A stretch of DNA of 64,000 nucleotides, taken from NCBI GenBank assembly GCA_013350335.1, contig CM023542.1:10112999-10176998 (forward strand), given 5' to 3'. Under the pieces are notes generated by a model. It saw nothing but the letters and a program-made list of their open reading frames with translations, was not told where the DNA came from and did no database searches. The position numbers and the translations under genes were made by a program. Positions within the stretch are counted from its first letter, which is position 1. The number at the start of each line of letters is the position of its first letter. The stretch comes from Chimonanthus salicifolius (lineage: Eukaryota; Streptophyta; Magnoliopsida; Laurales; Calycanthaceae). Shown piece by piece: positions 1-12,059 of this stretch.

Positions 1-1129
1 GTAGGAACTAGCTCATTATCCTCATTCTTAACTACCATCACACCAGATTTCTTTGGGACAACCTGTATCGGACTCACCCATGGACTATCAGAGATCGGGT
101 AGATGATACCTACCTCGAGAAGTTTTAAAATTTCGGCTCTTACCACATCTTGCATTACCGGATTCAGTCGTCTCTGTGGTTCTCTAGACGTTTTGGAGTT
201 TTCCTCTAGATGAATTTTGTGCATGACCACAGAGGGACTGATCCCTTTAAGATCGGCAATGGACCATCCAATAGCTTCTCGATGTTCTCTCAAAATAGCA
301 AGGAGTTTAGACTCCTGCTCTGAAGTTAAATCGGAAGCTATGATGATAGGTAAAGTTTCTGATGGTCCCAAGTAAGAATATTTTAAAGTCTCAGGGAGTG
401 GTTTGAGCTCTAATTTTGGTGGCTTCTCGACAGAGGGGACTGGTACAGATTGACTCACAGGGAGAGGTTCGAATTTCCTTGCTCTAACATCAACATATGG
501 AACTTCATTCAGTAGAGCGTTCACCTCTTGCTTACCACTTTCATTGAAATCTGTGCCAAAGGTGGACAGTGACTTCTCGAATGAATCGTCGCAAATAAAG
601 TGAAGAAAGGATTCTTCGACAGAACTCTGAATCAAACTAACCTCATTCAGGTCATCTGTGCAGGGAGGTTGTTTACACAAGTTAAACACATTGAGTTCTG
701 TCGTCAGATCTCCGAACGATAACCTAAGCATACCATCTTGGCAATTGATAACAGCTTTAGCGGTGGCCAAGAATGGTCATCCAAGAATAACCGGAATGTG
801 CCCACTTTCGTTCTGAACAGGTTGTGTATCCAACACTACAAAATCGACCGGAAAGTAGAATTTGTCTACTTTCACCAGAACGTCTTCTATCACACCTCTC
901 GGGATTTTCACAGAGCGATCAGCTAACTGAAGTGTGATAGTAGTGGGTTTCAACTCACCCAACCCTAATTGCTCATAAATAGAGTATGGCAGTAGGCTGA
1001 CACTGGCTCCAAGATCTAACAAGGCCCTGTCAATTTCAATTGTACCAATGGTGCAAGCGATGGTTGGGCACCCAGGATCCTTGTGTTTTATTGGAAACCC
1101 TTGTTGGATGAGTGAACTCGCATTTTCTG
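1..1129 (-). pseudogene. pol: gypsy pol: protease and start of reverse transcriptase (partial)
   Basis: The minus strand encodes an aspartic-protease segment at 1022-777 with DLGAS in place of the usual D-T/S-G-A, followed by SLLPYSIYEQLGLGEL and ending near IPVILG, as in Athila/Tat proteases. After a linker, positions about 190-1 translate to QRRLNPVMQDVVRAEILKLL, then GIIYPISDSPWVSPIQVVPK, the classic N-terminal edge of a Ty3/gypsy RT. The catalytic YxDD is beyond the window. In the family this polyprotein processes Gag-Pol and copies element RNA to DNA in the virus-like particle. The protease lies in a different frame from the upstream half of gag's C-terminal part, so the copy is decayed. 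Assignment is firm; activity is unlikely. Confidence 0.88.
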
Positions 1130-2822
1130 CTAAAAATGCCTTTTTGGGAACATTGGTTTTCGTTTCACCGTACAGAGGTCTTTCAAAAATTTGGCATAGG
1201 AGGGTATCTGATTTATAGCTTCAAGTAGAGGTATATTGATACTGACGTGTTTAAATACCTCTAATATGTCACTATAGGGTACTCCTTTGTTAGGATTAGC
1301 TAACCTCTGAGGGTACGGAGCTTTAGGCACAAAAGTATTTTTAGCAGGTTGTTCCGGAGTATTTTGGATAGAAGATGGACTAGGTGGGTCCTTTTGATGC
1401 TTTGGTTGACCAGCTGTCTGGTCTTCCTTTTGTTTAGGCAGTTCGACCTTGTTATCTACTTGTCTCCCAGACCTCAAGATAGTAATGGAGTTAGCGTCGT
1501 CTGAATTAGATAACGAAACCTCATTTTGTCCCTTGGGATTTGGGATAGGCTGACTAGGAAACTTACCTTTCTCTCTATCTCCTATCGCGGTAGCTAACTG
1601 CCCAATCTGTGTTTCAAGCTTGTACATAGCCTGTTGGGTGGACTGCATGAACTGTTGCAACGTATCCTCGAGAGAGGGCTTATGTTGCTGAGATGGACCG
1701 GTCTGAGAGGATTGGATTTAGCTGGGGTGGATGATTTTGAGATGGATGGTACGGTTGGTTGGGTGGTTTGTACTGGGGAGGTTGATATGGTTGGCCTTGA
1801 TATTGAGGAGGTCCTTGACCTACTGGAGGTTGATTCTGACGCCATGAAAAATTTGGATGATTCCGCCAATTAGGATTGTATGTGGCAGAAAACGGGGTTC
1901 CCTGCTGTCTTCCAAAATTATTGAGTGCATTGGCCTGATCGGTTGAGCACTCAGCATTTGATCCTATGGAAGGACAGATTTGGGCAGTGTGTCCTATATT
2001 AGAACACAATGTGCAAACCTCGGCATGCATTCCTAATGATAGGTTCATCGCCTGAGACATCGCTAAAACATCTATTTTTTTCGTTAGGTTTGCGATCGCA
2101 ATCTTAACGTCAAAGTCATTGTTAACTTCATACAAACCTCCGCTCTTTGATGTTTGTGCTGAATTCTCTCTTTTGGAGAAGTCCCATCGCTGAGAACTTT
2201 CCGCCAATGATTCTAAAAAATTCCATCCATTGTTTGCAGTTAGCTGTAAAAATTCCCCACCCTTCATAGACTCGACCATTGTGTGGTTCGATGTGGTTAA
2301 ACCATCATAAAAGAATTGTATGAGTCTCCCTGTTTCATAGCCGTGGTGGGGGCATTTACTCAACGAATCTTTGAATCTTTCCCATGACTCACAGAATTAT
2401 TCACCCTCCTTTTGATTAAAGTTTGAAATTTCTTTCCTGAGTGCGTTAGTTTTTGATACAGGGAAAAATTTGTTCAAAAATTTGTTGGCCAACTGATCCC
2501 ATGTTGTGATGGAATTTGCTGGTAGAGAATTCAGCCAAGATTTCGCTTTTTCTTTGAGAGAAAAAGGAAATAAACGAAGTCTAATGGATTCATCAGTGAT
2601 GCCTTGAAGTTTGATGGTGGCACAGATCTCTAAGAATTCTTTAACATGTAGGTAAGGGTCCTCACGATCAAGTCCGTGAAATGCGGGTAAAAGATGTAAC
2701 AGGGCTGGTTTCAATTCAAATGCCACATTAGTTGCTGGAACAACTATGCCAGATGGTGTGTTGGGCGTGACTGATGAGAAGTAGTCTTGGAGGGTTTTCT
2801 CTTCGACTCCTTCTCCGGCCAT
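1130..2822 (-). pseudogene. gag: gypsy gag (broken)
   Basis: The reading frame starts at the ATG at 2822-2820. It encodes a retrotransposon-gag capsid domain (PALLHLLPAFHGLDREDPYL, later LFPFSLKEKAKSWLNSLP and WDQLANKFLNKFFP), then, after an in-frame TAA at about 2396-2394, continues in the same frame with CESWERFKDSLSKCPHHGYE. A CCHC zinc knuckle (CTLCSNIGHTAQICP) lies near 2015-1971. A Gln/Pro-rich stretch follows, and a frameshift near 1680-1660 moves the remaining 176 codons (with YAKFLKDLCTVKRK, typical of the Gag-protease linker) to another frame. Gag forms the particle that packages element RNA. One nonsense codon plus at least one frameshift mark it as a pseudogene. Confidence 0.88.
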
Positions 2823-4052
2823 GTTAGGTGATGGTGATGGTGAAGGTGGACTGTCTATGTCTAAGACTGAGCTGGACTAAGCTCCGGACGCAACGATCGG
2901 TAAATCGACGGAAAACGTAACTCGAACCAAACGATTGTTAGAGTCACGAACCCAATAAGTCATACACAGACACGATCATTTACGCTCAATCAAATCCACA
3001 CAAAATATGACCTAAACCTATACTGACACAGGGATCCTAATGGACATGAACAACCCTAAACAATGGTTCTAGATTGATTTTAATTGGGTAATGCATGAAC
3101 CAATTTGTACTAATCTTTTTTTTTTTTCTATTCTATTTTGTGAATGCAAGCCTAAATTACCAATGCAAGATTCAAGCAAATATGAAAACAATAAAGCAAA
3201 CAATTTAACTGAATGTATGAACTAGCAACCTAAATGCATGAGCAAATTATATATGCAATTTTTTTTTATATGCAAAATAAATGCAAGACAACCTAATAAA
3301 AACTATATGAATGCATGAAAATTAAAAATTAAAGAAAGATTGAACGCGCGTACCTTGGCTTTTTGTTTTTATTTATTAGCAAGCGCAATTTTTATTTTTT
3401 TTTAGCAATTTTTTTTTCCGCAAGAATTTTCAAAGCACCTGCACATGACAAAACTCAAAACGATGGTGAAGCATTTAATCAAATAAAATATGCATAAATC
3501 CTAAACTAAATGCAGATTTCCTAATGTTATAACTAGTGGAGGAAATTAAATGATTGTAACGTAATTAAGAATTCTAAACTAAATTAAGACCATAAAAATT
3601 TCTAAATTAATATCCACCAAATTAATCCAAATCAAATTTTCAAGTAACTTCAAAGTGGTTCCATGATTTTTCATTTTTTTTTTAACACTGTACCTGGAAC
3701 ATTCCAAATTTAGATCTACTTTTTTTTAAAAAAAAAAATAGAACATGACTAAATTGGATTAAAATTCTAAGATTAGAAAATGCTAAAAATAGAAAATAGA
3801 AATTTTGGAATTTTCTAAAAATAAAAATCTCCAAAAATAAAATTTTTCTAAATTTAACACTAATTCCAAATTTAGATAATCTCCTGATTTTTTTTTATTA
3901 TTTTTAGAACTTCTAAATAAGGTAACCTTCTAAAATTAGAGTTTCTAACAAAAAATAGAAACTTCTAATTTTAAAGAGTTGCCAAAAATATATATTTCTA
4001 AAATAATTTTTATTTTCAAAAATAAATAATTCAATGGCGATTAGTTTTAAGT
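2823..4052 (-). other. gypsy untranslated leader between PBS and gag
   Basis: About 1.2 kb of AT-rich sequence with many short T and A runs separates primer site and gag start. No open frame of note. Pieces of it recur on the opposite strand at 28845-29640 and 37868-38580 and on the same strand near 40215-40336, which ties all of these to one family. Confidence 0.75.
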
Positions 4053-4070
4053 TCCCCGGCAACGGCGCCA
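4053..4070 (-). promoter_or_regulatory. primer-binding site, tRNA-Asp
   Basis: On the minus strand this reads TGGCGCCGTTGCCGGGGA, complementary to the 3' end of plant tRNA-Asp(GTC) including CCA. It sits six bases inside the 5' LTR. This is where the tRNA primes minus-strand DNA synthesis. Confidence 0.92.
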
Positions 4071-4076
4071 AAAACT

Positions 4077-5899
4077 TGTTGTGCAAATTTTAAATTTATA
4101 ACTCGCAAGCGCACGAACTATTAGATAGTATAGCGATTAAGTGCGAGGTCGAACCCATCGGAACTGAGGAAAATATATCCATGAAAATACATCATTGAAT
4201 TACGTATTTTAAGAACTTTGAGAAATATGGAGAAAAATCATAAATATGGAGTTATTTATCTAATCTATGAGTTTTAATCTTAATTTAGAAACATTCTAGA
4301 TTTAAACATAGAATCTAACAATTTAACTAATTTTAATTAAGATGGTGGCATTAATATAAAAATATAAACAATCTCAATCTAATTTAAAATACAAAATTAA
4401 AATGCAATTAAATTATTTCCAACCTACTTCATCAATTTCAAGAGTTTTTTGATTTATAAACAAAAATAAAATTAAAGACAACTAAATTACTTCTGTACAT
4501 ATTTATAGTGGAACTGGGTCAAAGAATTATAGAGGCTTTATTTTCCATATCTTAAAAATAATATCAAGGCCTAGAATACGGAGCTCACATTTATTATTTA
4601 TCATGCACTCAAATTCTTCATCTATTAAAATCCTCATTATGAAATTTATGAAATCAATTAAAATAAGAAAATTCAAATCCGGCCTTAGGCTAAATAAATT
4701 TTCAACTTGCAATTTCGAATCTAAAAGTTTTTCTGCTCTGAAAAAGAGCCTTAGACTGAAAAAATCAAGTTTTATTCAGTCTAAAATATTTTTCTGCCTT
4801 CATTGAATATCTTAGAATAATCTCTAACATAAATCCATAAAAGGAATTAAATGAAATCAAATTTTCATCATACAAAAATAAATAAGTGGAAAACCATAAT
4901 TCTAAGGGTTTTTCTACTTTTTAATTATTAATAAAATTTGGAATTAAGAATTACAATGCATTGAATTTTGGATTTAAATAAAAACAAAATAAAATTATAC
5001 TATTATTAATGAAATTAAATTACAAGACATGAATTAAAATAAAAGAAACTAATTATAAAAGAATAAAATAAAATGAAATAAAATAAAACACTAACCAAAA
5101 AAGAACTCCAAAATTATCACTGCTCCAAAATTCTCAGCCAGGTTCGATTTTCAATGGAGTCTGATGGCCTTTATTTATAGGAGAATGGGGGTAGAAATAA
5201 AGGGGTAAGATCGTATGGAATAAAAAAAGGAAAGGAATAGATGGCTTAGATGGACTTACGTAAATAAAGATGTAAATAAAGAGAGGAATTAAACAAGGCA
5301 GATGGGATAGGATCGAATGGAGTTTATTAGGGAAGGTCGGCTAGAATATAATGGATATTTGTGGAAGGAGACAAATTCAAGTGCCAAGATGGCATGTAGC
5401 ATTTATGGAAAGGACACATGGATGATGGAGATGGAGTTATCCAAAAGGAAGAAAGGATGTGACGTGGGTACATGGGTCAGCCAATGCATGGCTGACCTTT
5501 GTAAGGCTTATGAAGGGTCGCCCAACTCATAGCACCCCTCTAGATTTTTCCTGCTATTCTCGATCCCACCAGTTTCTTTTCTTTGGATTACAAGGCTTGA
5601 ACTTGTAGTCTTCAAACATGCGCTTCAATGATAGGCTTGGACTTGTGAACTTTTAAGGCCCAAAATTGATGAGAGTGAGTTCCAATGATAGATTTGAAGG
5701 GCCATTCTAACGACTCGATTCAGACTTTACATTTAAATATGTTTTCTATCATTTATCTTCCATGTTCACTTCTTTTCTTGCATTCCTTCATTTTATCCTG
5801 CAAACCCAAAAATCCAATTAAATATATAATATATACAAAATTCAAGAGCTAACTAAGCTAAATATTAAGGGTAAAATAATCGTTTTACTGCGCTCATCA
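4077..5899 (-). repeat. gypsy family I 5' LTR (1823 bp)
   Basis: Termini on the minus strand are TGATGAGCGC at 5899 and GCACAACA at 4077, with the primer site directly inside. Eight other copies or parts of this LTR lie in the window. Its diagnostic block reads, on the minus strand, GGTTCGACCTCGC near the 3' end. Open frames within it (for example 5317-5532) are accidental. Confidence 0.9.
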
Positions 5900-5904
5900 T
5901 TCAT

Positions 5905-6412
5905 ATCATAAAAAAATATAAAAATTCATTTTATTGTAAAACTAATAAAATAAATAAATTTACATCTATTAATTTATGGAAGTTATCCAATACCCATCGT
6001 GTTAAAATATTAGCTCGATTTGGCCCAGCCTAACTTGTTTCTCTTTCATGTATAAAAGCTATATATAGAATGTTTTAACTTAGCTTCGGTATGATAGTCC
6101 CTCTCGGACAACCGAGAGTTTGAGAGTGTGAGCATGATAGTATCCCATTTTTCAAATTAGTAAAATTTCTTTCCTATGCTGCATGTGAATGTAGATTTTT
6201 GATTGAACTGTGTCTCACTATTGTGTGAATGCTTGATTTGATGATTTGATTGTCGCTTCCGTTGATTTTTGTAGTAACACATCAATCCATCCATCAACTT
6301 CTAATCTACAAGTCTAGGCCAATGACAGATTAATAATGCAGTAGTGAAGGTATCTGTTGGATTTGAGTGGAGGTGTAAAGGCATCCCTTTGAGTGAATGA
6401 ATGCCAACCAAA
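5905..6412. repeat. dispersed repeat R2, copy 1
   Basis: This block is repeated in inverted orientation at 43614-44286. Shared landmarks include CTCTCGGACAACCGAGAG (a palindrome at about 6101-6118), GATTGTCGCTTCCGTT and ATCAATCCATCCATCAA. In the other copy one internal point reads TGTTAGTACAAAAATCG, like the start of a copia LTR, and adjoining text resembles the common plant LTR phrase about ACGTGGTTCG. I suspect the 3' end of a copia element plus LTR, but no protein domain proves it. The gypsy LTR at 4077-5899 ends directly at its left edge. Confidence 0.6.
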
Positions 6413-7994
6413 TTAATGGAAAGATGCAGAGAGATAAGTAGTTTTTTATTCGTGTGTCCTTGTGTTGCATTGGCACCACCTTCTCCAGTGATAATGACGG
6501 ATTCCTCAGAATACGTTGTCCAATCGCTGTACCTGAACGTGCATGGGTAAAACAATATTTACCAACCTCTACCAATCAAAATTCCAAGAAGCGTGGAGCT
6601 TTCTCTCTCCTTTTTTTTCTTTCTTTAAAATTTTAAAATAATAACAAATGATGATAAATAAAAAATCTGGTATGAGCATATGTTATTGAAAAATAATCAT
6701 TTTTATAAAATATTACACCCTTAAGAGTCGAAATTTCAATATGAATAAAGTATATCTTACAAACTTGAAAAATATCTTTAAAATTTTAAAAATATCTAAA
6801 TTTTTGGAAACATAAAAACTAATACAAATACACTTAATATGAAATTCATATGCTCCAGCATAAGAAAAAAATTTAAAAATCATACATTCAACCTAAAAAC
6901 TATATCAATCACATTATGACAGATACCTTCACCTTCATAAGCACTCAATATTATTTTATTAAACTATTTTCACAAAAAAATCATAAAATATGGATTATTT
7001 TATAACAAAAATTCAAAAAAATATTAAAATAATTCAAAATGATCAAAGTTCAAGAAAAGAAGTTATCAGAGAATTGATAAATACCTTTTACACTTAAAGA
7101 ACTTGCTCCTAAATCTTCTTAAAACGATATACAATACAAGATTAACTTGAAAAATGGTCGAAACTGGTTTTTTGGAAAAAAAAAAAAAAAATTAGAACGG
7201 TCGATACTATATTATCGGCTGCAACGAGCATTGTATGGACAACAATCTACGTATTAGCTGATACGTATTTGAATATTTAAAACTAATATGTATTGACCAA
7301 TACATAACATAAGGGCCAATATTTTAACCCTTGACTTAGAAGGAGGAGACAAGACATCTTCTCCCTAATTTATTTTATGTGGAATTTTAGAATTATGACA
7401 AGTGATCCGTTTGTAACTCGATTAATCTAAAAGAATATACAGGAGCCCTTTCTAGATTAATTACAAATTAAGACATTATTTATTTAAAATTTTGCCACTT
7501 ATTCTTACATTCTAAAAATAAATGTGGATGGAAAAAATAGTACCAGCTGTTTGCTCTAAGAACTTAGGTTAATTAACTAGAACTTAAAAGTGAGTTACAA
7601 AATAATTAAAATAGATAGTTTTTCACTGTAGCTATGAATGAAAATTTTGCACTGAATTTGGATTAGTTGTAGCTTATAAAATTTAGTTTCAATTGTACCG
7701 TTGACTTTTTGCTTGAATTTTATAATTTTTTTATGAAAAAGGGTGCACCTAATTAATCTCAATTAAAATATCTAATATATATTTAAAATATAAAAAATAT
7801 ATGAGATATTCATGTCAGGTATCGAATTTTAAACTTGAAATTTATGCATAAATACTCAATCTAATTTTGAAATGGGCTTTCGGTTTGACTCTTCTTGAGC
7901 TTACCTAATATAAGAGACTTGTGGGTGTTTTGTGTGTTCATGAAATCAGTCGCACATCCAATATGGTGTAGAGATACCCATATTATTCAAGAAA
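6413..7994. other. AT-rich spacer without recognised gene
   Basis: Mostly A/T runs. The minus strand of 6413-6575 is open (ending in TALLICHWPRLVD at 6301) and shares its C-terminus with the open frame at 43523-43723, so it is repeat-derived rather than a host gene. Nothing else can be assigned. Confidence 0.5.
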
Positions 7995-8315
7995 GGCTAG
8001 TCAACCTAACACGGGCAAAATTTGTTAGGAAACACGGGATGGAGAGAAACTCTCAATTTACTCTTACCGGTGTACCGCTCATAAAGTGTGGGTGTTCTAA
8101 TAACACGCCGCTCTGTATGTATATGTTCTGCATATCGGTATACCGGTACTTGATGAGTGGTACGCCAGTAAAGGTAAAATGAGAATTTCACTCTATCCCG
8201 TGTATATGTTTTACATATCAGTACACCAGTAGTTGATGAGTGGTATAGCGGTATGAATAAAATGATAATTTCACTCTGTCATATCTCTCCTAACAAATTT
8301 TAATGATATGCGTCC
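7995..8315. mobile_element. Mutator-like MITE (321 bp) upstream of NAC
   Basis: The ends form imperfect inverted repeats: GGCTAGTCAACC with AAAATTTGTTAGGA inside the left end, and the reverse complement of GGACGCATATCATT with AAAATTTGTTAGGA at the right end. The flanks TTCAAGAAA (7986-7994) and TTTATGAAA (8316-8324) agree at 7 of 9 positions, the TSD length of Mutator-like elements. It has no coding capacity. A relative lies at 45053-45309. It lies about 470 bp upstream of the NAC start codon. Confidence 0.65.
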
Positions 8316-8783
8316 TTTATGAAAATACAAATGAACGATCAACCTCTATTTTTAAGTATACAGGTGCTTTCTTTTTTAAATAAAGGAGATTTTGAGTTGT
8401 ATGGCTAAATTGCCATCCCTAGCCCTAGCACTTCCTCTCGTAGAGAACCAGTAGTTGTTGACATGCGGCTATTTATTGCGCATAAGAGCACTTCATTGGG
8501 TGCACATTAATTGCTCGCACTTTTTCCTTCTGCTTTCCATCTTCATCTTCTCTTCCTTCCTTTCATCCCTTCTTCTTTCTGCATCTTTTTTATATCTGTT
8601 TGTCTCTTTCTCTGTCTCTCTCTCTCAAATGTAGTTGAGCTTCTATGTCTATGTTTGGGGATTCCACTTCATTTATTTATGTTTAGGGGTTTCTTTCTAT
8701 GATATCATGCCTTGTACTTAGCTTCATTTGTCAACCTTCATTTACATTTCTATATTGTGTAGTAAATGAGATTTCTGTGCTTA
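8316..8783 (+). promoter_or_regulatory. NAC gene upstream region and likely 5' UTR
   Basis: This stretch has a pyrimidine-rich block at about 8518-8630 (CTTCTTTCTG, CTCTCTCTCTC), typical of plant 5' leaders. I could not place a TATA box or transcription start with confidence. Confidence 0.4.
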
Positions 8784-10902
8784 ATGGAGGCAAAACTGCC
8801 TCCAGGATTTAGATTTCACCCTAGAGACGAGGAACTTGTGTGCGATTACTTGGCTAAAAAGGTGGCAGGCAATGGAAATTCATTTGAGTATCCCACCATC
8901 GTTGAAGTCGACTTGAACAAAATCGAGCCTTGGGATCTCCCAGGTCAGATCACTCTCCTCGCCTTTATAAGCATCTCTCCTTAGAAAAATAAAAATAAAA
9001 TAAACTCACGAAACAAACACAATAAAAGACAGTGATTTACTTAGAAAACCTCTAAAGCTGCTTATTCTTCTTCATTTGTCTTTCTATTTCTACATTGTAT
9101 CTAATTTGTTTAAATGATTTATAAATAATTCTAAGAATGAAGAACAGGACCAGGAGTAAATTTTGCAAGGGTTACTCAGAGTTATTCCTCACCGACAGTT
9201 GTTACTCAGAGTAAATTTGTACATTATTTTTTATGTAATATGTTGAGAGAAATCACCTAATCTCACAAATTGAAAAAAAAAAAAAAAAATTAAGTTAGTG
9301 AAAACATTGAAATTCAATTTTATCCATCTAATATTAATCATAAAATAATTTACTAAGATTGAAATTTTAAATGTCTAGAAGCATCATATCTTGTGAATTT
9401 TAAAGTTTTAACCCATTAAAGGTCTCCTTCTAAATATCAATTCTAAACATACATATATAAATTGTAGCTTTCGCTGTATGAGAGGAGGAATAGGATTTTA
9501 TTTTCACAAGTTGCAACTTGTTTCAAAATATAGAAATCATTTAGTGCTCTTTTTAAGTTAAAGTGAAAAGTAATGAGATTTCTATTAAAACACCATTACC
9601 GTTCTTATATGTGAAATAGTCCCATGAATTTTTTTTTTTTTTTGAATTTACATGTGGAAAACCTAGCAGAATCAATCATTCATATTGGTCAATTTTCCTA
9701 TTTCTTTCTCGTCAAATTAACTTTAAGGTAGAACAATTAAATTTTTACATACACTGATGCATTTTTAATAAATATAAAAATTAAAAATAAGTTTAAAAAC
9801 TATTTATTCCTTAAAAATATTTTTACTTTTATATAAAAAAAGTCATTTTCATCAAAAAAATCTATCTTCAATAAAAACCACAAACATAATCCATGTTTAA
9901 CATCTTTATACAAATTATTTAATTTATTTTGTCACATTCTTCGCATGTCAAATATTGCACGTTTTTTATATAATCACACTTGCGAATTGTAGCTTGTACG
10001 GAAAAGTTTCCACACAGAAAAAGAAGAAGAAAAGACACTGTTGAGTTGTATATCAATTATCAAGTGATAGACGATAATGAATGATGAATATTATTTGGGT
10101 TTTTTTTTTCCTTCATATACTAATTACTTTATTTCCATATGTAGATAAAATTCAATAATAATCACTTTTTTTAGTTTTTATTATTATTATCATTAGATAT
10201 CACTATGCTATGTTGGAGGTAAGATCAATCATCAAGAGTACACAAAACTATTTATAAGCCTTGTGTATCCGAACTTCTAAATTGTGTTAGATGGAGGGAT
10301 CTTAAAGCATTAAACATTCTTTACCTTATTATGGGGTAAGAGAATTAAGAGAAGATAAGTGTCTCACACTAAGAGTGAAGACGTCAACATTTTCCGTTCT
10401 CTTAGAAAAGGAGAATTGAAAAGTTTGAATCATGCCTCCTCCTTCCTTCTTATCAAATTAAGAAAACAAAGTCTCTCATCTCTCTCTATCCAAATGCAAT
10501 CCTAATATAACACTAAAAGATTAGACCAACTCAGTCACTCGTCTAAATTCATTTAATTTAATTGTTTTAAATTCACATTGAGGGATTACTTGTGATCTAC
10601 TAATGCATTTGTTGTTTGAATCAGAAATAGCAAGTGTTGGAGGAAAGGAATGGTACTTTTTCAGTCTCCGTGACCGGAAATATGAGACCGGACCACGTAC
10701 AAACCGTGCAAAAGTATCAGGATATTGGAAGGCTACGGGGAAAGATAGGGAAGTCACTGATCTTGAGAAGGGAACCCTAGTGGGGAAGAGAAAGACCCTT
10801 GTCTTCTACCAAGGGAGAGCTCCAAAAGGAAAAAAAACTGATTGGGTCATGCATGAATTCCGCCTTGAAGGAACCCTTCATCTATCAAAATTTTCTGCTA
10901 AG
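8784..10902 (+). CDS. NAC-domain transcription factor, exons 1-2 only (NAC21/22-like)
   Basis: Two exons are visible: 8784-8943 and 10625-10902. The splice CCCAG/GT...CAG/AAATAG restores PWDLPEIASVGG. The product opens [20 protein letters not shown] (NAC subdomain A), then [13 protein letters not shown] (B), [18 protein letters not shown] (C), [20 protein letters not shown] and [20 protein letters not shown] (D), [11 protein letters not shown] (D/E). NAC proteins are plant-specific nuclear DNA-binding transcription factors; the wording is closest to NAC1 (NAC21/22). I chose the ATG at 8784 because family members start MEAKLPPGF; 8766 is in frame and would add six residues. Exon 2 ends FSAK at AAG/GTTC, the usual intron 2 site before EDWVLCRVF. 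I cannot find that third exon anywhere downstream, so the gene is truncated or its end lies beyond inserted transposons. Only 146 codons are present against about 300 or more in the family. Confidence 0.88.
8944..10624 (+). other. NAC intron 1 (1681 bp)
   Basis: GT...AG intron, much longer than the usual few hundred bases for NAC intron 1. It is AT-rich. At about 9628-9670 a poly-T run followed by TTTACATGTGGAAAACC matches the 3' end of the SINE at 11047-11215, so a truncated minus-strand SINE tail sits inside. A stretch at 10020-10500 shows no known repeat. Confidence 0.75.
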
Positions 10903-11046
10903 GTTCTCTCATACTCTCTTTACTTCTCATTCTTTCTCTCTATCATTTTAATGTCTGCAGCTTATAAGAGAGAGTTTCCAAACCCAACATTTCTTGGATT
11001 CATGGTATTTTCTATTATTTATTTTTATATGGTTTATGGACACATT

Positions 11047-11215
11047 TTTTTTTTTTTTTAATTTACATGTGGAAAACCATGAGATACCCAGCATAAAGCC
11101 CCCATGAGTGAGCCCACTACCCCTAAGACACACCAAGGTTAGGCCATAGGGCTCGAACCAGCAACCTCCCGCTTCCTGACATGGAACGCAACCAGTTGAA
11201 CTACACCCATGTGGA
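11047..11215 (-). mobile_element. Au-like SINE in NAC intron 2
   Basis: On the minus strand it starts like a tRNA gene: GGGTGTAGTTCAACTGGTT (box A region) and GGTTCGAGCC (box B), and ends in a short poly-A read as poly-T at 11047-11059. It is flanked by the perfect 14-bp repeat TTTATGGACACATT at 11033-11046 and 11216-11229, the mark of target-primed insertion. It is transcribed by Pol III in this family and moved by LINE machinery. Confidence 0.88.
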
Positions 11216-11229
11216 TTTATGGACACATT

Positions 11230-12059
11230 ATTTCGATATATTAAAAAAATCGTGTTGTAAAAACCGTCCATGTATTGCTATAACCTTTTATGTTTGTATT
11301 CAACAATATCAACAAAAATATTGTCCAAAGTTGGTACATCAAACATCTGATTATGTTGGTTTATCATCTTCTCTGCTTTAAATAAATCCAAACTTATTTT
11401 CAACATTATCTACATATAGAAGCTGATTTGGCGAGTGATTGTACGTGAGACATGTTATAAATTATTGGGTTAGTTTTAAAAAAACCACTAATTTATTTAT
11501 ATAGGCACCTGTTGACCCAACTTGAATACACCTATAAAAATAGTATTGAAATGAGTATATGCGGTTGTTTTTTTGATAAAATGATGATTGGATCCAAATT
11601 CATTAAATAAATTGCCAGATGAGGAGAGAGAGTTAGTATATATTATTGGGCCTAACTTGTATTTTGATGACACAACACAATAGTAAAATCTCTCTTTCTC
11701 CCACAGTTTTTTTTTCCTTGAAGTTTTCCCTGTAAATCTTTGTCTTCTATGTGCTTGTTTTGTGGGTTTATCAATTTCTACATAAATGAATGAGTGCAAG
11801 TGCAAGTTGATCCTAACCATTCATCAAAATGTGGGGTGGTTAATCTAATGTTGTAGTCAGCCATCATGTTTGTGTATGTTCCCAATCGTTTACATAAATA
11901 TGAGTTTCTTTAACGAGGAGAATAAGTGGTCTGAATTCTGAAAGCTTGAAAGTGAAATTAAGGCGTGCATGTGATCCAAGAGCAAAAGATTGAATCTCAT
12001 TCACATCCTATAGAGGCCTCCAGCCCAGGGGTGCAAAAAACACCCCGGCCAATAATTTG
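11230..12059. other. spacer downstream of the NAC exons
   Basis: No coding exon with the expected NAC end (EDWVLCRVF) is present. A phrase near 11645, TTGGGCCTAACTTGTATTTT, resembles wording common in copia LTRs, but I cannot define ends. Otherwise nothing assignable. Confidence 0.4.

Larger units (their letters stand above)
1..5899 (-). mobile_element. Athila/Tat-like Ty3/gypsy retrotransposon, 5' half
   Basis: Read on the minus strand the order is 5' LTR (5899-4077), tRNA-Asp primer-binding site, an untranslated leader of about 1.2 kb, gag, protease and the start of reverse transcriptase, which runs off the left edge. The gag and RT wording and the primer site match the Athila/Tat branch of chromovirus-free Ty3/gypsy elements. 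The coding part is broken by an in-frame stop and frameshifts, so this copy is probably not autonomous. The 3' LTR and the second target-site copy lie outside the window, so age and TSD cannot be judged. Confidence 0.9.

Noticed and set aside
5317..5532. Plus-strand 71-codon frame
   Set aside because: Lies inside the gypsy LTR, in no coding orientation, and is not open in other copies.
8006..8191. Short frames on both strands
   Set aside because: They fall in the foldback MITE at 7995-8315, where inverted arms open both strands.
11497..11820. Minus-strand 107-codon frame near the NAC gene
   Set aside because: No recognisable domain, composition of LTR-like or UTR-like DNA; not the NAC third exon, which would be on the plus strand.
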